This document shows, piece by piece, positions 1 to 10,450 of a stretch of DNA of 64,000 nucleotides. The stretch comes from Epiperipatus broadwayi (taxonomy: Eukaryota > Onychophora > Udeonychophora > Euonychophora > Peripatidae). Location of the stretch: contig JAQFVV010012499.1 of assembly GCA_028023455.1 (NCBI GenBank), positions 2,362,584-2,426,583 of the forward strand, given 5' to 3'. The position numbers were made by a program, and so were the translations under genes. Position 1 is the stretch's first letter, and each line of letters begins with the position of its first letter. The notes under the pieces are model-generated. The model ran no database searches. It saw nothing but the letters and a program-made list of their open reading frames with translations, and was not told the DNA's origin.

Positions 1-159
1 GAAATTAATTTTCATCATATAATAAAATATTATATATCTACATATCTCAACTCTAACATTTATATAATCATTAATAAATACATTCTCACATTCAAATAAT
101 GAGATTTTTTTTTTTTTACAAAATTTCACAAAAAGCATTTAATCACTGTAAGGTATATA
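1..159. other. A+T-rich flank, nothing recognised
   Basis: Plain A+T-rich DNA to the left of the first DNA transposon. No reading frame, repeat or motif that I can support. Confidence 0.6.
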
Positions 160-991
160 CACCTGGGTCTCATTTTATGTGGTAGATAGATTCCTCAGAA
201 AATGTGCACAAAAAAAACCGCCCAAAAATAGATTTAACTTACTTTGAAAAATGGAGGATACGTACTGTAATTTTCCAAAAATCGCATAAAAGCAAAGAAA
301 GAATGTAAAATTACTTCAAAATTCACATTAAAAAAATATGAAAATAAAATATGACTAATAAAAAATTTCAAATTTGAAAAAAATGGATACAAAACAAACT
401 TTTTTTTACTTTTTTTATTAACTACAGTATTTAATTTTATGTAAAACAATATATTTTTATATGTAATTTACATTTTTTTCATACATGTACACTATTTTAA
501 TTATTATCACTATTTGAGACATCAGATTCCTCATGATGTGATGCAATGTCAGGTACTGTAGCTTCTCCTTACACGAAGTCAAGAGGAAATACAACTAAAA
601 TGTTTTCCAATCACAATTGATCCTTCCCATTCTGCTAAGTGATCTAAAATTGAAATTTTTGTCTCCAAATAAATTCATTTTCTTGAGTGTTTTACTCTCT
701 CCGTTAGAGTAAACTAAAAGTTTAAAATAAAAATAAGAACTTAGACTTACGATAATAAAAAGACACCGAGTCACCACTATTGGGAAAAATTGAATTAAAA
801 CTAACAATTAAAAATTAAATTCTTATTTTTGCCTTTAATTTTTTAATTTTCAATTCCATTTAAAAATCAAATTTCATCATTTCACATTACCTCGTTATGT
901 AATTTTTAAATTGTTAATTACAATTAAAAATCTTATTTTAATTGTCAAATTTAATTGTGCCCACTGCTGTTATTCACATTTTAAAAAGAAA

Positions 992-1275
992 TTTGCGGAC
1001 ACTAAATGATTAATTGATTACATACTTGTTTTATAAAAAGCAAAAATTGAATGCAAAAACAACAACATACATTGTATAGGCATCTATAACAATTGAACAG
1101 ATTTACATTATAATCTTGTAAAATGTATTACTTGCGGACACTAAATGATTAATTAATTATGTACTCTTTTTATAAAAAGCAAAAATAGAACGTGATTTAA
1201 AATGCAAAAACAAACATAGTATTTTTTACCTATAATGTTTGAACAGATTTACATTATAGTCTTGTAAAATTTAAT
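992..1275. repeat. Internal tandem duplication in transposon copy 1
   Basis: Two imperfect units of about 140 bp, each starting near TTGCGGACACTAAATGATTA and ending near ACAGATTTACATTATARTCT, follow each other at roughly 992-1130 and 1131-1275. Copy 2 has only one such unit (about 38,412-38,545). The duplication therefore explains part of the length difference between the copies. Confidence 0.75.
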
Positions 1276-1380
1276 GTGTGTATATAAAATGGGAAAATTC
1301 TGATTTTAAGTGAATTATGAACTTCTTTATTACATAAAATCTATTACAGTACTATTATAAAGTGCTGAAAATATTGAAAT

Positions 1381-1499
1381 TATTAGATGGGAGTCAAACT
1401 CCGATAATGTGCTATTACTTGAAATATGATGTGAGTGTGCAAAATTTATAATATTTAAAGTAATAGTGCATTATCGGAGCTCAACTTCTGATCTAATGA
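1381..1499. repeat. Imperfect inverted repeat inside transposon copy 1
   Basis: Arms of about 40 bp, from ATTAGATGGGAGTCAAACTC through CGATAATGTGCTATTACTT on the left and the complementary AAGTAATAGTGCATTATCGG through GATCTAAT on the right, separated by about 40 bp. The same fold is present in copy 2 (about 38,634-38,735) with compensating and non-compensating changes, so it is a property of the family and not of one copy. Confidence 0.7.
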
Positions 1500-1602
1500 T
1501 TTTATTGCATAAAAAAATGTATACAAAAATATTAAGAAGAATCATGAATCACATAACTTCAAAATCACATTAAATAAATCCGCATAAAATGAGACCCGGG
1601 TG

Positions 1603-1836
1603 TATAGAAAAACTTAAAATAATTGTAAAACTTAGATCAATCCTGCTATTAAATGATCTAAACTTTTCTCTATTCATTCATCATCTTAGTATATATTTAT
1701 GAAAAATTATTAGTATGCCCAAAAATATGATTTAGATTTTATGACACACACTCCTGGTGCTTTTATTAATATATCTATTATGTAATTGCTTATTTGAAAG
1801 TTTCAATCATATATATATATATTATACCGGATATTC
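1603..1836. other. Non-coding A+T-rich DNA
   Basis: No gene or recognisable repeat. A short (TA)n tract lies at about 1,809-1,823. Confidence 0.6.
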
Positions 1837-1912
1837 AATCTATTCTGAAACAGAGGGTGCCACCAGACCACTACGTGTCTGGAAAATTTGTTTACTGTGA
1901 TCAGAATAGATT
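1837..1912. repeat. Nested hairpin
   Basis: AATCTATTCTGA at 1837-1848 is exactly complementary to TCAGAATAGATT at 1901-1912. Inside the 52-nt loop a second stem is formed by CCAGAC (1863-1868) and GTCTGG (1877-1882). The segment is richer in G+C than its surroundings. It could be a structured RNA, a binding site or a chance fold; nothing identifies the function. Confidence 0.6.
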
Positions 1913-2551
1913 ATGATGATGGTTTGTGCCGACTAGACTCAGGGAGAAACAAGAGATCTTAAATTGTTTAGACAATTGCGACAAAAAAACACAAAGACAA
2001 ACGTCAGCCAAATTAAGTTTAAACATATTTCATAAATTTTATTATGAGAAAATAAATTATTAAATATAAGTTTATGATACAATAGATGGGGGTTAATTCA
2101 GGCGTGTACCAGACATACTAAAGGCAAAGCTATGACAGACTGACTGATCTTCTAATAAACAAATTTAAAAGGGAGGAAGCAAATTTCATTCAGCAGAGGA
2201 TTCACCTAAACATTGGTCTTCACTTTCAGATATTTAAACCATATGCCCCTGAAATAGATCAAAGAACCCAGTGCCGATGAGCTTTCCGAGATCTAAGCAT
2301 GGTCAGATCTTGAATGTCCTTATATCGGTATGAACTGCACCAATTACTATGTTTAAAATAACGATGATTGATCCATCTCAAGAACAACCGACAAACATGA
2401 CTGAAAGGAAGAATACAATAAAAAAACTGGTGAATCCCAACCAAATGATTGGCGAAAATTATTTTAAAATTAATAAGAAAAGGTCTCAATAGGAGACAAG
2501 CAAATAATTAGAAAAACAGTTCCGTCTGCCCCAGCAATTAAAGAAAAGAAA

Positions 2552-2860
2552 ATGAATTACAAACAAATTATGAGTTCACACTCTGATAAATTTAAAGCAT
2601 ACGTAATAAATACAAAAATAAATCTATCGGAGAGTGCACATGAGTACGAGAATATTAAAAGTTTAAATACTCTAGCAGACCGAAAGTATCGCTCACCTGT
2701 AATTTACAAAAGGATAAATTTTATCTTCCTGCTGATGACTTATAAAATTACAAAGAAGAACACAATTCTAATTTCTGCCTTTAGAGATTTTAAAAACGAA
2801 ATCTCCACCTGTGAAAATCAGACAAGAAGGTTGTCAGCCAAAAGAGTTTTGGAAGTTTAG
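2552..2860 (+). CDS. Unrecognised 102-codon open frame
   Basis: An ATG-to-TAG frame rich in Lys, Ser and Asn with fairly balanced codon use (AGTTCACACTCTGAT near the start, AAAAACGAAATCTCCACC near the end). I see no domain, signal peptide or membrane segment. It lies antisense to the possible minus-strand unit. No promoter or splice context supports it on the plus strand. It may be a chance frame in a less A+T-rich region or a scrap of retroelement gag; I do not assign a function. Confidence 0.15.
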   Translation: MNYKQIMSSHSDKFKAYVINTKINLSESAHEYENIKSLNTLADRKYRSPVIYKRINFIFLLMTYKITKKNTILISAFRDFKNEISTCENQTRRLSAKRVLEV

Positions 2861-2920
2861 CAAGAGGGCAAACATAGAGTATAAAATTAATTATTGAATA
2901 CTAAATAATTACAGGTAAGC

Positions 2921-2922
<2 letters not shown>

Positions 2923-2960
<38 letters not shown>
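2923..2960. repeat. (TA)n microsatellite
   Basis: An uninterrupted alternating TA run of nearly 40 bp. Confidence 0.9.
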
Positions 2961-2962
<2 letters not shown>

Positions 2963-3562
2963 AGACTGCTAAAGCATTTACAAAAGGGAGGCATAAAATA
3001 TAAAACTCATTCGTCACTCTCCAATAAACAAAACGGAAAGCAAATTAGAATCTTAAAACTAAGATTCTAAGACACACTATAAAATATTGGAAAACACAGC
3101 AAATATTAAACATAAGGCTATATTGATTTAAGAAGACATATTTATGATTAGATTGAGCGGAGATTTAATGAGAATTAATTTACCCTGGGAAGAATAAAAA
3201 CGAAAATAATTACCTTTCGGTAAAAGCAATGTTCACGTAGAGTGCGCACTTTTACTTAAGTTCATTTTCAGGTTCTTGAAGCAGCAAGATAGATGTAAAG
3301 AGGTTCCGGTTTCTTTTAGGTGTTCAAGGCATTACTGGAGCAAACTTGAAAGTCAGGGATCCGTCTTTTGTGGAGTTAGAAAGCCATTCAGGTGGTGATA
3401 ACAAGTATAGAATTTTTCATTTTTGCCAGCGAAAGTCTTTAATAACAGCTGATGTCCTTTAATTAAGAAATTTAAATGTCCACGCTGCTACAACTTTCAA
3501 GTGAGAAAACCACTTGTCTATCTCTCAAAAATGGATTAACTGACACTCCAAATTTTCGGGGC

Positions 3563-3570
3563 TATTTATA
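3563..3570 (-). promoter_or_regulatory. TATA box, minus strand
   Basis: The minus strand reads GGAGCATCGTATAAATAGCC, a near-consensus TATAAATA box in a locally G+C-rich setting. In a window where random TA runs abound, the embedding between CATCG and GCCCCG makes this more promoter-like than most. Transcription would start near 3,535-3,540 and run leftward. Confidence 0.45.
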
Positions 3571-3679
3571 CGATGCTCCATTTCCCACGAAACACTTTTC
3601 TTGTTGTTCAATTTCTTTGCCTTAGGCAGGGCAAATATTAATCTCTCGCTCAATCTATTTAGGAATTCTACCCAGGGTT

Positions 3680-4021
3680 TATTGAAATGAAAACAACAAC
3701 ATAAAAATCAAATCTCCGCTATCAAAATTGTTTACAATAATTAAAATAAAAGCAACAGGAATGCAATTATCTAGCCAGCTTGTTTTTAAATCAAATGGAT
3801 TTAAAAACAGGTGGTATATGAAAACTATTTTAAAATAAATCGATAAACATTTTTAAAAAATCTGTTTTACATATAAATGCATGTGTATTTTGATATACGC
3901 ATTCTGTTTAAATAATAATGAAATTTAAACTTTACGTTTAATCAAACTTAAAAGCATAATAAATTTCTTTTTTTCGATAACGCAATTGAATCGGATTTCA
4001 ATCAGGTTCAATATATATATA
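3680..4021. other. Non-coding A+T-rich DNA
   Basis: No gene, RNA or repeat that I can support. Confidence 0.6.
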
Positions 4022-4345
4022 TAACTTAATAAGCTTGAATTACAAATGTAATATAATGATCATGCTAATAGCTCTAAAAAAACTTTCCCAATAAATGCCA
4101 CAAGAGAAAGCATTTATCTAATACATAACTACTAAGTAAAAAATCTGAAATGTTCAGACTCTGTCTTCAAATTCAGTTATCTAACTTAAATAGCTATATG
4201 GGTCTGAAAAAATTTCAGCTATACCATACTTAGCAATATAATATCACCAAAGCCTTGAAAGCCAAACTAAAATAGTAAAAAAATCAAATCATACATCACA
4301 TGACTTAACTTAATAAGTTTGTATTACAAATGTAATATAATAATT
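4022..4345. mobile_element. Foldback-family remnant with direct end repeats
   Basis: A segment of about 36 bp, TAACTTAATAAGCTTGAATT followed by ACAAATGTAATATAATGAT, begins near 4,022 and recurs in direct orientation near 4,308 with few changes. Between them lies CAGTTATCTAACTTAAATAG (about 4,175), which matches the loop of the foldback element at 42,871-43,400, and a preceding CTGAAATGTTCAGAC-type string also present there. The right end (CACATGACTTAACTTAATAAG) matches, in inverse orientation, the flank of the small foldback at 57,071-57,256. I read it as an old internally rearranged member of one family. Confidence 0.5.
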
Positions 4346-7300
4346 AGTTTTAAAATATTTATCATCATATTTTAATAAAAAAATTATCATTTTATGTGTT
4401 ATTAATTATTTAACATCATCAAATAACATTTATCTAATTTTGGAGATATTTTAAATAAACTGAATACAAAGCAATATTCATGATTCTTTTTTTTTATTAT
4501 TTAAATAATATAATGTATAGTTTTTTACTATAAAAATATTACATAAATTTGAACATATTTTGATAGGGCTGTGCATTAACATTTAATCTTATTGCATATC
4601 TTAACAATAGATTTAGACAAACAAATAAGTTATATTTTCATATATGTGTATAAGCAAATATGCATTTATATTTAGATTATTGTAAATTTTAAATTACATG
4701 TGTTTAATTTAATATTATTATTAAAGGTATATAAAATGTAATAATCTTTTTATTAAACAAACAAATATATTTTTTTAATTCTCTGATTTGCAATTTAGTG
4801 AGAGGAAATTAAAATTATTGTATCATTACTTTTTATTTTAAAATATTTTCTTTTTAAAAATTAAAAGAAAACATTTTGTTCAGGAATGTTATTTTGTTTA
4901 TAAAACTCTAATTAAAATGGAATAATCACTTAATGTATTAAAAGGGGTAAATTTGAGCTGAACATGAGATACTGTTTCTATATCAATGACCTAAATGTTA
5001 TGTTAAGCAAAATATATAAACAATATGTGAATTAAGTTTGGGCATTCTCTATATATTTTTCTATCATTTTAGTTGTTGTATTGTGTTAATAGTAAATAAA
5101 ATATAAAACAATTTTAATGTTCAATTTAAATTGTATAATGAAAGGCTAAGTCATAATAACATTTTACTTCTTAAGATAATTAGTCTTTTAAAAGATGATC
5201 TAGAATAACAACTAAAAAATGGAATTTGTTTTAGGAATGTTCTAGAAAAAAATATAAAATGCCTATAGAATTTGAAGTATGAATTAACATGTATGCATCT
5301 ATTGTCTTCCAATAAATGATTTATCAAATGCTATAACCAAAGACATAATGATTTGTATTTATTGAAATATCAATTTGTTTCTTTTTTAAAAAAATAATAA
5401 AACACTGCTTGTTACTTGACATCAACTAAAATGTGAATACTGCTATAACCTATTAAGGATTATTCATTACAATAAACTTTGAATATTTTAAAAGAAAATA
5501 AAATCTTGGAATTTATTTTATTTAAATGATCATATTCTCCTTTTTGCTTGCTGATATTATGAATGAATATTCTATGGTGTAATAAACCCCCTTTTCTCTG
5601 ACTCTCGTAAAATAATCATTGATCATTTCAATATAGATATGTATAACTGATAAATAGTCTCCATAACCTGAATATCATGAATATATATATATGTTAAAAC
5701 GAAAATTTGCACGGGTTAAATATATATATATATATATATATATTAAACTTACACCCACATTTATGTAATATATCCTAGAAATCTGCAGCATCAATTAATC
5801 AAACTATAAATATGCATATAAGCAAAAATAAGCATTTGTTTACTATATGAATGTAAAAAAGAATCAGAAATTATTTCAATACTTTGTAGAACCATAATTT
5901 TGCACTATAGATTATAATGCAATTCTATGGTAATTTCTTGTAAAGAAAGTGTGACTGAAATAAAGTAAAAATTTTGCACAGTTATTATTTCATCAATATT
6001 ACCAAAATTGGCATTTTAAAATGTATTTTAAACGATTGTAGCACATGGAATATTTAAATCGGTTGTTATAAAAATTTGAAAAATTTGATGTTTTAATTAA
6101 AATAATATTTATTATCTGTTTAATATTCATTTTTAGGTTTGTGTAAAAGTTAAAAAATCATTACTAGAAATATATCTATAATTATATGGATGACTTATCT
6201 TTAGAGAGTACTTGTACATTTTCTTGTCAAACAAGATTAACAGACCTTTTTTATAATATACATTTTAAAAGGCATAGAAGTTTTTTTCCCCATTTTCAAT
6301 TACTGAATATGTATTAGTTATTAAATTTTAAAAAAATTAATAAGTCAATTATAAATTCCAGTCAGAAAAATCATTTGAATTGTTTTATATATATTAAGTG
6401 TTATGTCCCTATTTTTTTATAATAATACAAAAAATAATAAAGTGGAATTATACTAATTAATTATAATTAATGATAATAAATAAAAGATAAATATGATAAT
6501 ATTTAAATGCCAAAGACTATATATATTAAAACAACAATCAAATAACCTCATTTTACTTTATAAATAATGTGTATAAAGACATTTCATGTATTCTTTTTTT
6601 AGATTAATAAGATGATGTCTGCATTAATGACATGATATGACACTTTACATTTCTATTTTTTTAATTTTTATATTAATAAGTTGACTTAATATAAAAAATA
6701 ATAAATAAAATGGAAATATTATAATTAATTTTTTCAGAAATTTTTCTTTTTTAAAAAATAATAATAATAAATTAAATATTAAGTATGATGTTTGTTTCTT
6801 ATCAGTAGTTTTTTATAAACCTTTCTATATGTCCTTGAAACTGTATCTTTATATTAAAAAATGGTACAAAGCTCAGTAAAGAGGAAAACACACAAGTACC
6901 CTTTAGAGTTAACAATGCATTGCAAATATTAAAATAAAATATGTAAAGAAAGATAAATAATTATCAGTTAATTATTTAGTGTTATAACTTGTTAACATCA
7001 AACTACTGACAAATTCGCACTAGCTGACTTTAGGCATGCATTATATAAGATATACTTAAAAAACAATTTAAAGGAAGTGTTTGTATTAAATAATAATGCT
7101 CATAATTACTGAATTTGTGTGTTTGTTTGTTTTTAAATGCAGGCATGTATTAAATGATGATAACACTTTTAAAAACAAGATTGAGATATATTTGAAATAT
7201 TTATTAAAATAATTCCAACATAAATTGTAGATTGGTTTACAAATATAGTTAATTTCATACATGATAAAAAAGAATATCAAGGAGAAAATTAGTAACTTTA

Positions 7301-9960
7301 AAAAAATTGAACTGTGAACTTTTTAAAAAGTTACACCCAAAACCTATAAAAACTTAAACTAAAATTATTAGACTCAAAAAATGAAAAATAAAAATAATCA
7401 AATGCTTAATTTCCATGAAATCATGTGAAATTAAAGTATAAAAATAGACAGGCTGAGCTTCAATCCAAAATCCATTACATCTCAAGTCTATCCCTCTATC
7501 ACTGTATTAATCTGCACACAGTAATTTTATGTGTTTCATTGTGAATATTAGCCATAAAAATTTATATACATTTTTAACTTCAAAAAAATTCTACATTCAG
7601 CAATATTACAATACATAACTAAAGATTAGCATTTTACATAAAAAGCATCTTTATTGTACCAGACACCCTTATCCTTCCTATAAAACATCAATAGCATGAG
7701 GAAACCACCAAGCATCCACTAATGATGATGAGCAGTTCCTAATAAAATAAATTACTTGCCCCTGACACTAGCTCAACTTATATTATGAAACCCATAACTA
7801 TTAAATAATTGATAAACAGATAACAATAAACAAATGTCAGCCAAATTGATTTAATAATAACATAATTTATTAAGATTAAAATAAATAAATAAAAGAAATT
7901 AATAAATACTTCATATATGTATGTCTTGATAGAGTACTTTATTTATTGAGAGCCTTGACAGTTAAATTGTTCTCCCCTTTTTAAATAATTCATTAATATT
8001 AAATAATATTTTAAAAGTGGTTCTTGTGACATGTGAAATATGTAGAATAACTTTTATTAAAATAAGAAAAATATTGAATTTATCTCATCAAATGCCTGTA
8101 CATATATGCACTTACTAAAAAATCATATGTGTGTCCACATCCATACCACCATATAATTATACAGAAAATAATAAGAAAAATTAAATATGAGAGAGGCATA
8201 AGAGGCTATTTTAGAGTTAATGCATGCATAAATAACAATATGAGTAATTCCACATGTTGTGACCTGGTTTAAAAAAATATAAGTTTGAATGAAACTTGAT
8301 GAATCAGAGAAACTCCTAGAATTTGCTAATATATAGCAATAATATAAAACACAGCAGGCATGGTTGCTATTCCAAAGATAGGCATCACCTGAGTAAATAG
8401 ACAGCATTTAGGCAGAAGTTGGCCTGAGAAACCAGAGGTAATACAAAATAATATCAGCTGAGTAGAAACATAGCTATCACCAGTGAAGTAAAAAAATCTT
8501 AAAAATAAGTGGTCTTCATATAAATATATTTTATGTCCATACACACATAAATCAATACTTTTTTATAATAGCATGTTATACATAAATATAAAAATATCTT
8601 AATAAACCTAAAGGGATATCCCACATATATATAAAATAAACTGATTAACACTATTTTTTTAAAAAAATTTAATTTTAAATATCATTACAAATCTTATTTA
8701 CCAAGTTTTACTGTCTGCTTTTAAACTTCATACTTGCTTTCTTTTACAAAAGAAAAATAATTGGTTTTAACTATTCAAAGAGAGGAGATGAGAGAAATGA
8801 ATAACTCTACAATAATAATCAACTCATTCAAAATTTAGACTTCATTAATAACAGTCAAAACTTCCAGTGAAAGAAAAGGGAATTTCTTCAATAATTATTC
8901 TTTTAAACATAATAATTTCTAAATAAATCTGTACTTTAATAAAATATTAAAACATTTATAAATGATAATATTATAAAATAGTATATACATAAAATAAAGA
9001 AAAAATAAAACATTTAAATCCTAGATTATTGTTTAAAACAATGCATGTATAAGTAATGAAAACAATTTTAATCACACCTGGCTTATTTAATATATGCGAA
9101 AATTTATATTACCATAAAATCCATCAATTTTGTAGTTGTAACTTATTGATGGTTACTTGAGAAAGGTTTTCATGTAGGTTGGTATTTCAATAGATTAGAT
9201 TTCTATGAGTTTATTAATTTAAGACATTCTGGCAGATAAAGTTAAGCTTAGATCATGGATTTCATTTTATTAAAACATCTAATAATGCATATTTTGAAGA
9301 ACTCCATTAGGAATAATTTTTAGGTAGATTTTATAAAACTGCAGGCCACTGCTCATGAACTATTTACAGAGTATTAATAATTTTAATTATTTAGCTGGCA
9401 ATGGGTGCAACTTTTCTAGCAGAATCTGCATCTTGAATGTGATCTTGACTAGTAGAGTCTGAAAGAATCTAGTGAAAAAATCTAATAGAATCTAATAAAT
9501 AAACAAAAAAATTTGTGAAGCTTTTATACACATCACGGTTGATTGTTTTCCTACACAAATTTTCCAGAATTTTCTAGATTAACATCTTAATAAAATGTCA
9601 GGTTTCTCAATTCATGTACATTTTTCAAAAATAAGCCAAGATTCTGATTAATACATTTTTGCATTCCACATTAAATTAATTTCATTACATGCTTTATGTG
9701 GACAATGCACAACAGATTAAAACTTTTTTATGATTAAGCATTATTGTAGGACATTAAAAATAATCTTATATAAAAGATAAGAACATTTATTTACAAAGTT
9801 CTTTTACTTTAAAAATTACATTACTTATAAATAACAAGAATACTTCCCAATTTCCTGTGTGTGTGTGTTCATATACTATACAGAGCATTTTTTGGTTTAA
9901 CAAAAAAAAATTTACAAAATTTTCTAAATTAATTTATAACTAAAACACACAGGCTTATTA
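4346..9960. other. Long A+T-rich gene-free stretch
   Basis: About 5.6 kb with stop codons in all frames and no conserved protein. It holds short (TA)n tracts (for example about 5,720-5,743). A tract at 7,833-7,850 (AAATGTCAGCCAAATTGAT) echoes 2,003-2,020 in sequence. A weakly coding-looking minus-strand patch lies at 8,123-8,544, but its frame is interrupted and it matches no protein family I know. Confidence 0.5.
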
Positions 9961-10450
9961 TATACCTGGGTCTATATGTGTAATATATAGGGTATATGAG
10001 CACAGACTTTTCACACAACCCACCACTCTCCACACTATCTCATAACACTGACACACTTGAACACATATATGTTGAAAAGATAAATAATCACCAATATACA
10101 TATTTCATGCTAAACCAGCAATCATGAGTTGGTCCAGATTACCATCTCTACACCTATATGCTATAAGTGCCCAGATATATATTAAGATAACCAATTCTCA
10201 TACTTTAATGAACAGGCTTCAATCCACTCCACACTCCAACTCTTCAACCATCCATCCAATTGAAAATCTGATGATGGAATGGTCAAAGGCCACCCTGATG
10301 CCGAGATTCTTGTGACATCCATGTTGACCTGAGGTCAATCTGACCCCTCAAGTAAAGGATATAATCCATTCAATACATATACAAGGGATTTATAGTAGAA
10401 TTGTAGCTGCACCCACCTATTTGTCTACATATATATTTGAGACATAGCAA
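9961..10450. repeat. Less A+T-rich repeat-like island
   Basis: About 490 bp with noticeably more G+C than either flank and sharp edges, as expected for an old inserted element. It begins with ACCTGGGTCT, which matches ten bases of the DNA transposon terminus, but I find no matching right end. It contains a cluster of AGGTCA half-sites (listed separately). No coding frame is convincing. Confidence 0.3.
10325..10346. promoter_or_regulatory. Cluster of nuclear-receptor-like half-sites
   Basis: TGACCT (10325-10330), one base, AGGTCA (10332-10337), three bases, then TGACCC (10341-10346). The first pair is an everted repeat with one spacer base. The second pair is an inverted repeat with three spacer bases, the spacing used by steroid-receptor-type elements, with one mismatch in the last half-site. 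No gene nearby supports a role. Confidence 0.25.

Larger units (their letters stand above)
160..1602. mobile_element. Non-autonomous DNA transposon, copy 1 (1,443 bp)
   Basis: The element begins CACCTGGGTCTCATTTTATG and ends with the inverted form (GAGACCCGGGTG, preceded by CGCATAAAAT), so it has terminal inverted repeats of about 20 bp. It is flanked by TATA on the left and TATA on the right, consistent with a TA target duplication. A second copy at 37,842-38,805 shares both ends and most of the interior, including the subterminal AAAAATCGCATAAAAGCAAAG segment. No transposase is encoded: short frames at 234-449 and 595-807 are not conserved in copy 2. TA target preference is typical of Tc1/mariner-like and some other cut-and-paste families, but the CACC terminus does not let me name a superfamily. 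It carries an internal tandem duplication and a hairpin, listed separately. Confidence 0.8.
1913..3562 (-). other. Possible minus-strand transcription unit or solo LTR
   Basis: This interval is clearly less A+T-rich than its neighbours. Read on the minus strand, it starts just downstream of the TATA box at 3563-3570. It contains splice-like strings (TTTTCACAGGTGG near 2,810; AAATTACAGGTGAGC near 2,700; AAAGGTAATT near 3,215) and reaches A+T-rich sequence with AATAAA-type signals near 2,040-2,060. No conserved protein is recognisable. The length and layout fit either a long retroelement LTR or a spliced non-coding or untranslated unit. This is inference: only the TATA box and the composition are directly visible. 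Confidence 0.3.

Noticed and set aside
5640-5760. Further TA-centred palindrome
   Set aside because: The arms (GTTAAATAT / ATATTAAAC) are only approximately symmetric, unlike the three perfect cases.
8123-8544. Two overlapping minus-strand frames with hydrophobic stretches
   Set aside because: Different frames, no shared family, no splice or promoter context; could not be tied to any protein.
9964-9980. ACCTGGGTCT as a third copy of the DNA transposon
   Set aside because: Only about ten bases match and no right terminus is found nearby.
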